This document shows, piece by piece, positions 53,101 to 63,938 of a stretch of DNA of 64,000 nucleotides (positions are counted from its first letter, which is position 1; every line of letters begins with the position of its first letter). Below the pieces are notes generated by a model. That model did not search any database, was not told the DNA's origin, and saw only the letters and a program-made list of their open reading frames with translations. Both the position numbers and the translations under genes were made by a program. Source of the DNA: Anopheles merus (Eukaryota; Arthropoda; Insecta; Diptera; Culicidae). The stretch spans positions 1 to 64,000 of the forward strand of contig NW_024427710.1 of assembly GCF_017562075.2 (NCBI RefSeq). Reading direction: 5' to 3'.

Positions 53101-55200
53101 GAATTTTTAATTGAACAGGATTTGGTATGAATGTATTCTGTTTTTTTTGTTTCGTGAGAAGAAGAAAGAAGTGCACCAACATGTCTTTTCCGTACATATT
53201 CCAACGTACAATTATCAGAGTACTGCTAAATTTTGAATATTTAGGAATGAAACATTCGCCATTTAGATCAGAATTATATCAAGATTTTTGAAAGATATAA
53301 CTTTTAAGTTGAGATGAATTATTTGTATCAAGCAATAAGAAGACAATTGCTGTTAATGTTTTACTACTGCTTGAGCTGCATTATTTCGAATAGCATTTTT
53401 TTTTAATTTAATATCCATATCATATTTATTTGGAACTACTTTGGTGGTACAAGCCTACTAATCGTGCTTCATGGGTAGGTCATGGTGTATTTGCAAATAC
53501 CAATATTGTTTTAAACTTACAGAGTTTTAGATTGTTTTCCTTTTTGTTTTGCACACTCTTTAGTGAAGTGTTAATTTTGGTTTGTGTTTCAATCTTTTTA
53601 TAAACTTTGAAGAAACCAAGACGATTTTGAGAGACATTTATCAACTGTACTTTAAATAAAAATCTTGTTTTGTACATAGTCTGGTTATCTACTTCTTTTA
53701 GTTCCCCAGTAATTATATCTTCGAAATGAAATTCATGTTTTATTCATAGTTGAGTTTGCAAGCCGTATTCGTCTTTCATCAAGTACATTATATTCGTACC
53801 ATTTTCATTTTTATTCTTTATCCATGGTGTGATTTTTTGGGTAGCCGAATAATTATTTTAAAACATGTAAAATGTTTCAATATGTTAAATTTTTCCGTAT
53901 TTTTTAGATTTCATTTACAGTGAGTTAAGGTTAAGGTACTGAGGGAGAATACTAAAATAGTTTCACTCTTTTGTTCAGCTTACTATTTAACTATTGGCCT
54001 AGTTTTAAGAAAATACCTATTTTCTTCTTTAAACTTGATTTGTTCTCTGAGTTTGTTGTACTTTTTAGAGTTGTCCCAAAATATTACAAAGTGTCGTACT
54101 ATTTCACGTGGTTTTATTTATTCCAGAATTATTTAAAAACCAAAAACAGCTGTTGTTTTCCTTTGAACTTTGATGAGCATGAATATTTTTTAAGAAATAC
54201 TTTGAAACACTGAACCACGAGCAAGTTGTTTTTTATGACGTTGTATTGTTTCTCTAAATGCTTTTGCTGATGTTTTATTCGATACAAAACAAAAATACAG
54301 ATTTTAGTACAACTATTTTTGTTTTTGATAAAGTATACATAAGAATTTCGTACACAGCTGCACAAGAATAGTATACCATGAAATTACCTCGATAAGTTTT
54401 TGAACAATGAAATGAATTACATGAAATGAATGAATGAAATGTTGCAGCATGGTTTGCAAATTTGTCTATGGTCGATATAGCTGGATAGTTTTGGGTCAAT
54501 AATTCACATTTCACATTCACAACAAGCAGCTTGTTAAGTGTTTTGTTTCGATGCCAGTTTGATATTTCTATATCACTATATTCTAGTGAAGGTAGGTGCT
54601 GAGTAGTTGAACCAATATAGTCTAAAACAAGTTTGAGGGAGTGATGAGATGAATTTTTGCTTTAGAAGTCGTCCTTTGTTTATTCAACATGCAGCTATAA
54701 AAATACGAAAATAACACTTCTTGGATTACTTAATTTGTTTTAGATCGTTATCTACAGAGGAAAAATATGTATCAATCATTTTACCTCTGTTTCTGCTATA
54801 CTTCTTCTATAAGTTACGTTTTATAATAACAACAAGATTTTATATAAATATAATTATATTTTTGTCCTGTTTAGTTGCTCATATAATCCACAATTTCAAT
54901 TGTGGTATAACAACACTGTTCTATTGTAAAGTTTGAACAATATTTCTGTAACATATTTCATTTCCTGATTTCAGCTATCCTAGTTTCTTACATAATAATG
55001 GGAGTCAAGAACCAATCAATTTCTAGAACCAAAAAGTGAACCATTTATTTTTAAGCAGGTTTGCATAAATGTTGAACGAAAACTATTTGAAGCAAATTAC
55101 AGATTATAACAGACAAGAAAAAAACGACAAAGCAGAACACACAAACCATACTACAACAGTAACAAAAAAAAGCAAAATATAAATTTCATCTGTAATATCA
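50144..55200. other. 5 kb AT-rich, no gene or transposon recognised
   Basis: T-rich on the plus strand for most of 51.2-55.0 kb and A-rich at 50.6-51.2 kb. No open frame looks coding, and I see none of the repeat families found elsewhere. It lies 3' of the zinc-finger gene on the minus strand, so long 3' UTR or intergenic regulatory sequence are possibilities. Neither is shown. Confidence 0.5.
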
Positions 55201-55205
55201 CACAT

Positions 55206-55248
55206 GCACCCACACACACACACACTCACACACACACACACACTCACA

Positions 55249-55295
<47 letters not shown>

Positions 55296-55322
55296 GCGCG
55301 CGCGCGCACGCACGCACGCACA
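55206..55322. repeat. (CA)n microsatellite with a GC/CACG end
   Basis: An ACACAC run with CTCACA interruptions, ending GCGCGCGCGCACGCACGC. Confidence 0.95.
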
Positions 55323-55553
55323 AATATGTACAATCCACATCCATTCGTACACATCTTACACACCTGTATACTACACCTTCTTCAGCCCGCATTAGGATAA
55401 AGGAATCATACTTTATACAAACACTTAGTTAATATCCTTTAAGAGGTTTTATGCAGAACCGACCATTAAAAGACTAATTGTATTACATTGTATCGTGTTG
55501 AATGTTTTGCTTTTATAATCATGGTGATGCTTGAATGGGGATCATACATATTA

Positions 55554-55855
55554 CAGGGTTTCACACTTTATCTCAAGACCGCGGGACCCCTTCCCGAATC
55601 TGTCTTAGCCAAAGCCAAGATTGCGGTATGATGCTTGAAACGTTGATGTACACAAAGGTTATACGTGTAAAAAATATTCGATCGCATGTCCTCGGCGCGG
55701 AACAGTGTGTTCGAGAAATGTGCCGCAGATTCAGCATTGCATCCGATGAATTCAGGTATCATCAACGTTTTCAAGCATCATACCGCAGTCTTGGCATTAG
55801 CTAAGACAGATTCGTGAAGGAGTCCCGCGGTCTTGAGATAAAGTGTGAAACCCTG
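55554..55855. mobile_element. Tc1/mariner-type MITE (MITE-B)
   Basis: 302 bp, ends CAGGGTTTCACACTTTATCT, TA on both sides (55552-55553, 55856-55857). The inverted arms are ~95 bp and nearly perfect (CAAGACCGCGGGAC, GCGGTATGATGCTTGAAA). Confidence 0.9.
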
Positions 55856-55869
55856 TAACATGGGTTTGA

Positions 55870-56940
55870 AAAAATAACAATAGCAAAGAAAACATTTTCA
55901 ACAAAACATTGTTTTTAACTTCTACTCTGATTTAACTCCTCGCAGGGGTTATCCATTCTACTTGATCAGCTTCATGATTCGAAGAATGTTAAAGAATCTG
56001 AATTTTAAAAATAAAATACGAATCACTGCAGTTGGTTTACTGGTGTTGCAAACTTCCTAGTAACCATCAAAATATGGCTACATTTCTGGCCCGATAGTAA
56101 TTTAGGCGTTGTGATTTTGAGTCACTGGATATTGCAAAATCAACTGCAGTGTTGTATATATAACAGTTACATAACCGATAGTCGGGCTCCGCTAACAGAC
56201 ATAACGGATTCAATCGCCTGTTGCTGTTTCTCGTTCCACTCACTATCGTTTTTCTGCTTCATATAATTTGTGCTTTGGCTATAATCTGTATGTTTCTGAG
56301 TCTCGATGCAGTGCGATGCTATTTGAATAAGAAAATAATGAGTCCTTGGAGACTTCCACTAAGCAATTTTTTCATGCATTTCATGTATGGTCTACTATCC
56401 ATTCTGATTTCAATATCTATCCTCTCATTACACCGTACAGGATGTTCAAATTACACATCAATTTCCCTATTTGCTTTCAATTTTGCTATTTCCTTTTAAA
56501 GGCTACTGGACGGACTGTAAATCTGCCAAATTTTACCTACTAGAATAACGGTAACAATGCTTGTTGCCATCGCTATGTGTCGTAGGCACGTGTTCGTTTT
56601 ACTATTGGTTCGTTTACCCATTGCTTGTATCATTCTGAAACCTGAAGAAGTGTGGACTACAGAACGCAGCCACACAGCTGTAATATGTGTAGTACGGCAC
56701 TACTAATGGTACAACAAACAAAGGTACGCTGGACGATTCTTGTACAATGGTAGTAGATCCTAGTGATGCATTTCCGACCGTTTCAAGGCGATCTTGGAAG
56801 GGAAGCCGTTATCCAGGTTTCTTAATCAAGGTAGCCCTCGACACTTTACGGCGATTCGTGAGATTAACGATAGTTCAATGATAAGTAAGCGATCAGAAAA
56901 AGAGAAACATCACCAGTAAACTGTTTCTCTTTCCCTCGCT
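55870..56940. other. no gene seen; probable 3' side of the zinc-finger gene
   Basis: Lies directly downstream of the zinc-finger stop codon on the minus strand, so at least part is likely 3' UTR. Open frames on the plus strand here have no recognisable content. Confidence 0.4.
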
Positions 56941-56945
56941 TAACA

Positions 56946-57452
56946 TCATTGATGACTTTTACTGAGTAAGTGTGAGTTGAAGTCGTACACATTGTTCATT
57001 TGCTCTCCACAAATATTGCACTTCCATGGGTTGCTTTCACTGTGACATCCTTTGTGCAGAAAATAAAGTGTTTGATCTGGAAACTCGATGCCACAAAAGA
57101 TACACTGTAAGTTTCGTGTCGATTTGGTGGTCAGGGATAGTAGCAGGTCAGTTTCCTGTCCGGTGGAGGTGATGGTGCCATTTGAGGTAGTTGCGGCAGC
57201 AATAGCGGCTATACTGCTGCTGCTACTAGAGCTACTGCTGGAGCTGCTACTTGAGCTGCTCGAGCTGTTGCTTCCATTGCCACTATCCTGAGTAGCTCCA
57301 GGAGTAACAGTATTTGAACTATTTGGAATGGGACTACTAGTCGGAATGGGTGAACTACTGGCCAGTATTCCGTTCCTGGTTGCACGAGTTGTGGCACGTG
57401 CCGAGATTCTTCGCTTTAGGTCTTCTCGCAATAATGACTTCAATGGTGATAC
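56946..57452 (-). CDS. terminal exon of a C2H2 zinc-finger protein (host gene)
   Basis: This is the best host-gene candidate. The exon begins after a good acceptor (CCGTTTCAG, 57453-57455) and encodes 168 residues plus stop. It opens VSPLKSLLREDLKRRISARA (basic), passes a Ser/Pro/Thr-rich region with a run of ~18 Ser (mixed AGC/AGT/TCN codons), and ends in two C2H2 fingers. Finger 1 is CIFCGIEFPDQTLYFLHKGC followed by H (C-x2-C-x12-H-x3-H). Finger 2 is CNICGEQMNNVYDFNSHLLS followed by KSH (C-x2-C-x12-H-x5-H). A terminal pair with the second finger H-x5-H is the arrangement of Hunchback and Ikaros proteins, where it mediates dimerisation; a nuclear factor of that kind is likely (inference). 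I cannot name the gene. Confidence 0.8.
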   Translation of the reverse strand, partial: VSPLKSLLREDLKRRISARATTRATRNGILASSSPIPTSSPIPNSSNTVTPGATQDSGNGSNSSSSSSSSSSSSSSSSSSIAAIAAATTSNGTITSTGQETDLLLSLTTKSTRNLQCIFCGIEFPDQTLYFLHKGCHSESNPWKCNICGEQMNNVYDFNSHLLSKSHQ

Positions 57453-57964
57453 CTGAAACGGATAGTTATGTTTCATTAAGAAATCTGTATTTTTTATATT
57501 ATTTCTTGCCAATCTACGTCTATATAAAGTGGCTCCCTTAATTGATAGTTTCACCCATTTTTCTCACATTTTTTTTGTTTTCATATAACGTGGCCAGTTC
57601 TCAGGTTAAACTTTAAATTGTGATGCCATTCATCAAGTAATCTTTCAGAGTAAATATAGTTTTTGAAATAGAACATTATCAAATTTTGTAATTTATTAGT
57701 CAAAGTTTACAAAAACATCGTAATTGAAATATTAAATAATTAATCACATTTGAGGACATACATTAATTTGCAAGAGCAATAAGGACCTGCCGATCTTATA
57801 TATAAATAATGAAAAAAGTCATATAAAGATTAGTCAATATTAGCTCTTTAAAAGACAAAAACATACAAAGATGACAGACAAAGACAAAGGAAATGAATGG
57901 CATTGTCCAAAAAACTTATCTAAAAGTTACAACATCTGGAATGTCAATGTGAGCCACATCCCAA

Positions 57965-58314
57965 TCCAAGTAACATTTGCTCGAAATTGTTTATCCATAT
58001 CTGCTCGATTAGTACTCGATACGCCTGAAATTGTGGATTTGTGTGTGATAAAGTGTGTTGAAAGCGCAAAGATTTGGCGTGTTCGTAAATTAGACTTTCT
58101 TCTATCGATGGACTATGCCGTCGAGCTCATTTTACATTCGTAGGTTTGATTGTTCATGAAAAACAAAATCTTATTTTGTGGGTGATTTACGAACACGCCA
58201 CATCTTAGCGCTTTCAACACACTTTATCACACACAAATCCACAATTTCAGGCGTATCGAATACTAATCGAGCAGATATGGAAAAAAAAACATTATCGAGC
58301 AAATGTCACTTGGG
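57965..58314. repeat. foldback inverted repeat in the zinc-finger intron
   Basis: The left arm (57965-58090) and right arm (58185-58314) are inverted copies with few differences, separated by about 94 bases. The core GCGTATCGAATACTAATCGA (right) pairs with the left-arm complement; ATTTGTGTGTGATAAAGTGT is perfect. No terminal CAGGG or clear TA border. Either a foldback MITE or a source of a long hairpin RNA. Confidence 0.8.
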
Positions 58315-58385
58315 ATCGTATCTTACACTTGGCCTGTACACGTATCAAAGAAACCTCAAACTGATATTTAATAAAAATGCTGTAC

Positions 58386-58517
58386 CTTGATTAATGATGT
58401 CAAACTAGACGAAGGAGTTACACATTCCGATGAATGACTGATATTCGAAGAGGGTGGTTCGGCGCTACTACTGCTTCTTGGTTTAATATCGTTGTACTCA
58501 TCGTTCGTTGTTGGTTC
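58386..58517 (-). CDS. internal exon of the zinc-finger gene
   Basis: 132 bp, exactly 44 codons, between an acceptor (TGTTTTAG) and a donor (ATCAAG|GTACAG). It encodes EPTTNDEYNDIKPRSSSSAE followed by a Ser-rich stretch ending LTSLIK. Phase 0 at both ends joins it directly to VSPLKSLL of the terminal exon. The composition (acidic then Ser-rich) matches a low-complexity linker of a transcription factor. Upstream exons are not visible up to 64000, so the next intron is at least 5.4 kb or I have missed a short exon. Confidence 0.65.
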
Positions 58518-58529
58518 CTAAAACACCAA

Positions 58530-58910
58530 ATTATAGAATAACATTAGTGCAACCTTACATTGTTTTCCCGAAAAATTGTAAAGATTTGATATTTTTCATA
58601 TGCTAAAAGCTATTTTTCATAACAACATGGTTTCATGGTTTTTACTATCGGCAGGACATTTTTCTGATTTAAGAAAATATGCGTATAATGAATAAAATCG
58701 TAGCAAGTTTTTAAAGGAAATCCATTTTTCATTAGATTAGTGATTTGATTTTTCATATGATTTTGATAAGTGTATTCATGTTTCATTGCAACATAGTTTC
58801 AAAATTTGCGTACAAAAAAATAAATCAAAACACGTTTTTAAGGAAACTTAATTTTTCATTAGATTAGTGATCCTATGTGATCAATATACAGCCAAGATCC
58901 TATCTGAAGA
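58530..58910. other. intron sequence, no feature
   Basis: AT-rich. Contains two ~60 bp direct relatives (TTTTCATTAGATTAGTGAT at about 58726 and 58852) in otherwise plain sequence. Confidence 0.4.
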
Positions 58911-59059
58911 GGGAATACAGCAATATAGAAAGAAGGCTGTAGTAGCTAGTCCAGCCAGGGGACATCCGCTTGTTTTACAGGAGGTTGAGGGCCGCACGGA
59001 GCGGGTTTGCTCCTAATACCGCAATGTGCCGGGATGTGGAAGAAAATCGGAAATGAGCG

Positions 59060-61375
59060 GGAGGTGGTCGTAAGGTGGAAGTGTTACTTCGAAGGACCCC
59101 TAAATGGAACAGAGGCAGGAGAGATTCGCGTAAGTGGCAGAACAAGGCAACCGTAGCAACAGCAGCATAGCAGTTACAACAGCGACGGCATTGACTAAGA
59201 AGACAAGGTGCATGGCGGAAGCACTCTGGATGAGATTACCAGCGCCATGAAGCAGCTTAAAAGCAATAAATCTGATGGCAGTGTTGAGTTAGCGACTGAA
59301 CTCTGTGAGCAGGAGGAATTACCGGAGAAGTGGAAGCTTGATATCATTCATCCAGTCTACAAAAAGCGCGACGGATCCACCACCAACCAAATTTTCACTC
59401 TGCGGTAGATCCTCCAGAAGTACCGAGAGCGCCAGATCTCTATGCACTACCAGTTCATTGACTTCAAGGCGGCCTACGACACCATAGAACGGAACGAGCT
59501 ATGGAACATCATGCAGAGGTACCACTTCCCTGGGAAGTTGATTTCGCTGTTAGAGGCCACAATAAACGGGGTGCAGTACAAGATCCGACCAGCCGCGAAG
59601 GTAGCTGGTGCCAGGGTCCGCCGTGAAGAAGAGCAGCAATGCGAACTAAGCCTCGCTTCACTAACACCGCCAGGAACTCCGCCTTTGAGATCCCTTTGGC
59701 AAAAGTTCGCGCTTCACAGCGACTGTCTTCCAGCTAGTTTCCCCAGGCTTTTGGGGGGGCTATGCAGATGGAAGGGGAACCTTTGCCGCAGAAACTCTCA
59801 AGAGGAGAAGCTCAAGGAGTAGACAGTGAGCGAGCAGAGATCGGATTCGACTTCGCCTATCTGCCTACTGGTGTCCGCCGAGGATTACCACTGGAGGGGT
59901 CCAATGGCGGATCAATAAGCATTCAAAGATTATATCGTTTCTGGAGTGAAATAATATATTGCGTTTCGTTTCTCTTGCTTAGCTCATTCGGTTTATTTTC
60001 AGTTAGGAAAGGGATGATTTTACAACGTGTATCTTAAGCGCTGGATAACATCTTTTTCTAGGAAAAATATCCTTGATAGGGTGAGATGAAAAATATATCA
60101 CTAGGCGATCCTCTAATACCGCACCCTGGACACCTATCCCTGACACTAAATATTATTTCTAATTCCGTGTAGTGCGTACTAGGTTTTATTCCGTATTCCT
60201 GCCCGTAGTTGAAAATGTCCTGACGAGGACGAAGGGAAAAATATTATTTCGAAGATGCACTAATTAGTACGCTCGGATACTAAGCGCTTAGAGCCCTACA
60301 GTCTATTCTATTTCGCGCTACTACCACAACCACAAACTAGTAGCGTGCTCACTCACTTACGCCTCGGAGCCTAGGTGCTTAGAAACGTACAGGATGCTAA
60401 CATCCACCAATCCACTTATGTGTTGCCGCCTATCGTTCGCGCTACTACCACCATCACATACACAACGCGTTCACTAGCTTGAGCTCTCATCTAATACAGG
60501 GTTTCCAAAGGTTCTCATAGTTGTGGGACACTTCCTTGACTCTTTCTTATGCGAAGTGAACTTCATTGGATGGAAATTGGACTCTACGGCACCTTTTTTT
60601 GGACAGCTCCTATTGTAAATTCCTATTGGATTTGTCCAACAAGGGTGCTATAGAGTCCAATTCCCATTACATTAAGTTCAGTTGACGTAAGAAGGAGTCA
60701 ATAAAGTGTCCCACAGTTATGAGAACTCCTGGAAAACCCTGTAGGCCTAAGCGACAACATCCGTAGCACGATCCTCTACCGATCTCTCCAATTTGTTGGC
60801 TTCGCTGATGACATCTATATCATCGGAAGGGCAACAGCGAAGGTGTGTGAGACGTACACCCGACTCAAACGCGAAGCAGCAAGAATTGGATTGAGAATCA
60901 ATGCGACAAAGACACAGTACCTGCTTGCCAGAAGTTCAGCCCGTGATAGGGCCCATCTGGAAGGCAGTGTATTAATTGACGGCGACAATCTATCGTTACT
61001 TCGGACAACGATTTTAGCAGCAAAATCCGGAGCCGTCCTGAGATCCACAAGACTTCGAGACTACACGAAATGTGAGATATATTGTTCATTGATCCGCTCT
61101 GTGGTCCTCTATGAACACGAGTCTTCGACCATTCGAGCGGAGGATGCAAACGATCTGGACATGTTTGAGTGATGCATCCTCCGCACCATCTTTGGCGGTA
61201 TGTTCGAGCATGGAGTTTGGAGAAGATGGATGAACCACCAGCTTGCTGAGCTGTATGGCGAACCGAGCATACTAATGGAGGCGAAGGGTGCCAGGATATG
61301 TTGGCTGGGGTATGTTATGAGGATTTCTCCCAAGGATGAGTATATGCAGATGTATGAGAGTGAGGAATATTAGGA
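59060..61375 (+). pseudogene. RTE-like reverse transcriptase remains
   Basis: Pieces in order: VVVRWKCYFEGPLNGTEAGE; ITSAMKQLKSNKSDG; KWKLDIIHPVYKK; TNQIFTLRQILQKYRERQ; YQFIDFKAAYDTIERNELWN (first catalytic Asp). Then the unrelated insert, and FVGFADDIYIIG (FADD active site), INATKTQYLLA, and the C-terminal GGMFEHGVWRRWMNHQLAEL. At least six stops or shifts. It is the same general clade as the LINE at 14821 but a different, older family. Confidence 0.75.
60497..60741. mobile_element. Tc1/mariner-type MITE (MITE-C)
   Basis: 245 bp with inverted ends CAGGGTTTCCAAAGGTTCTC and (right, inverted) CAGGGTTTTCCAGGAGTTCTC. TA on both sides (60495-60496, 60742-60743). Inner arms also pair (GTGGGACACTT, TTGGACTCTA). 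Confidence 0.85.
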
Positions 61376-61643
61376 TTTCCTTCAAGCGGAGAATCATCGA
61401 TTAAAATTTCATAAAATGGAATAGGCCATAACTAGAATATTCGTATCTTCAAAAGTAAGAATCGAAACAACGATTATTCATCCCCTAATTAGCTGTAGCT
61501 GAACATTATTTCTGCTATGTTTAAAAAAAAACACATATATATATCTACCAACTCAAGATGTGGTATCCAAAATGGCATGTAGTGTTTGTGGGAAGAATCA
61601 AAATACTCGTGTTAACCCTCTAAAGGCCGGGGTATATTGTCCG

Positions 61644-61735
61644 CAGTGGCGGATTTTCCTATAAGCGGACTGAGCGGGCGCGGGGGGCCCCGGCCTAAAG
61701 GGGGCCCCGAGCTAAACCTCCACATGTTAGTTCAC
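61644..61735. other. possible hAT-type terminal sequence
   Basis: CAGTGGCGGATTTTCCTATA followed by a GGGGGCCCC-rich stretch is the style of one end of a large group of hAT elements. No opposite end or duplication was found. Confidence 0.25.
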
Positions 61736-62495
61736 TTTTATAAGCGATTGATTTTTTATTATTTATGCATAAATGGACGGAAAACTAAATCATTCTCAAA
61801 GTAGTACATTCTTACAAGTAAGTGTGTGGAATGTGTTGATAACGTTTATAGCAATTAAAAGTTGTTACGAACTTTGGAGATAATTTTTGAAGGCCAAAAC
61901 ATATTTTACATACTTTTGCTCTCTTCCATATTAAAAACAATACATCATCTCCTGATCTACTGAAGGACGAAAAGACTAAAAATACGTGCAGGATAATCAT
62001 TGTCGGACGCTTGGATTTCAGGCACATTTTATTTATCTGTGAAACAGGAAATCACACAAGTTTTGTTTAGTGGCTCATGTACATGAATGAGCAAACAAAT
62101 GTATTGCAAACACTGCTCTAAAAATACAAAAGTATAAGAAGTAAAATTCAGATTTTTTGTCAGGTTTTCCAGATATGCCATTATCTAGATATGCCTAGAT
62201 CTGTACTGAAATTCGAAAAGTCTGGAGTTTTTATAACTACAGTTTATCATTTCATTGTTCATTGATTCATTTCAATATAAAAGACTCTTAGCTTAGTAAA
62301 ACGACCTTATGCGTTCTTGTGTTGAAAAACTACTACATATAATGAAATGCTTCTTTACACCAAATACTAGTAACACTAGTATAGCTTGTATGTGAATATA
62401 GTTTTTATTTTTGCACTACCAGAAATAACGATGATGCACATCCTAAAAATATGCAAAATATGTTAGCTTGAATACACGAAGGCTATAGATGCTAT
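61736..62495. other. no gene seen
   Basis: AT-rich sequence without a feature I can support. Confidence 0.4.
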
Positions 62496-62500
62496 TTGGG

Positions 62501-62700
62501 CCGGTCTGGTGGTACAGTCGTCAAATCGTACGACGTAACAACATGCCCGTCATGGGTTCAAGTCCCGAATAGACCGTGCCTCCATACGTAGGATTGACTA
62601 TCCTGCTATGGGGGGAAATCAATTAATTACTGAAAGCCAAAGCCCACAAGTGGTACAGACAGGCCTTGACTGACAACGGTTGTTGAGCCGAAGAAGAAGG
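62501..62700 (+). mobile_element. SINE200-like SINE, full length
   Basis: Starts CCGGTCTGGTGGTACAGTCG (the cleanest A-box region in the window), B box GGGTTCAAGTCCC, body TACGTAGGATTGACTATCC, tail GCCGAAGAAGAAGG. No clear target duplication. Confidence 0.85.
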
Positions 62701-62899
62701 ACAGTTCTATAAAACTCGTATATCGCCTTTACACACGACGACACACGAAGTACTCAACTCAACATTTTAGCACTACATCGGCAAATGTTGGCTAGCTGTA
62801 TGGCCATTTTGATAAGGAAAAAATACTTTAATCTTACAGTCGACCTCAAACAATACCAGCCATTTTAAAGAGCTTGGTTTCTTGAGATTTTTGCAGAAG

Positions 62900-62960
62900 T
62901 TATATAGTTAAATTTAGTTAAAGTGTAGCTAAAGTGTAGTTAAAGTTAAAGTGCTGTTAA
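62900..62960. repeat. short tandem repeat of TTAAAGTGTAG
   Basis: Four to six diverged units (TTAAAGTGTAGCTAAAGTGT and following). Confidence 0.6.
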
Positions 62961-63935
62961 AGAGTACCCCATCAATGAAATGAAGAAAGTGGTATTCCAA
63001 TGAATGGTTTCCGAACTTCCTAGAAACCCTCAAAGTCAGAAAATAGGTGAAAATGTGGGGAAACCGACGTTGGGGTGTCCGCAAGAAACAACTACTAAAA
63101 CACATGCTACATGCCATCCTCGCGAATACCTTCCCAAACAAGCAACAATCTGTAACTTACTTTACACTACGTTAATCGAACTATAAAGACTGAATGTTGA
63201 AACTTTCTTACTCAGTGTATAAATATGAATATACCCGTTTATCTTATCTTATAATCTACAACCTATTTATGCTACATTCAAATAACTGCCAAAGTTCTTC
63301 GCGGGCCGGATTGAAAGCCTTCGGCAGGCGGGCCGTATGTTTGACATGTCTAGTACTTTAGGAAAATGAGTGTTGGGACGTACGACGCCGCTACGAACGG
63401 ATTCAATAATACCAGCCAATATGTCTTTTGGAATTTAAATGCAACTGTAATTCTTTTCAAAAATTGTTTGTACGCAATGCATTGTAATACCTAACTTTAA
63501 AAAAAATCAAAATATTTGAAATTATTTTGCATAACTCTTTAACCGGGTCAAATTAACTAGTTTCATAAAAATGCGGTAAATTTATATTCTGTATGGGATT
63601 TTTTGTGTACTGATTAAAATCAATGGCTATTAGATTCCGGTCTGTAGACTCAGATTGTTGGCGTTTCTTTTAAACCAGACATAGAGTAACTGTACCAGTT
63701 TTCGGCATTAAAAACTGGTGTGTTTACATTAACCCTCTCAAATCTTTCGAAGCTGAGCTACTGGATACCCGCTCCGTTTCTGTTATGGGCAGCCGTGCCG
63801 ATCCCTAGACTTTCCGTGGTAGTTGTGCTACCACTGGTCAATGTTTAAGGGACGACAGTGTTTCACGCACACTGTCGTACGCACACTAAGGGCGGTGGCA
63901 ACGCTCATCGGATGCGATTTTATCGGACGAGATTT
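62961..63935. other. no gene seen
   Basis: No supported coding region. A GCGGGCCGGA-type GC-rich spot at about 63302-63345 may be an old transposon end. Confidence 0.35.
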
Positions 63936-63938
63936 ATA

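Larger units (their letters stand above)
58915..61375 (+). mobile_element. old RTE-like LINE, heavily decayed
   Basis: The plus-strand element has coding traces from a pre-RT linker to the C-terminus, interrupted by about 1.15 kb of unrelated sequence (59585-60743) that ends in a MITE. No tail or target duplication can be recognised. Confidence 0.7.

Noticed and set aside
55104..55395. Open frames through the CA repeat
   Set aside because: Same artefact of a dinucleotide repeat.
57871..58390. Two plus-strand open frames of 70-90 residues
   Set aside because: Both lie on the arms of the foldback repeat and mirror each other; no protein motif.
63297..63355. GCGGGCCGGA-type hAT end
   Set aside because: Only a GC-rich resemblance; no inverted partner or duplication was found.
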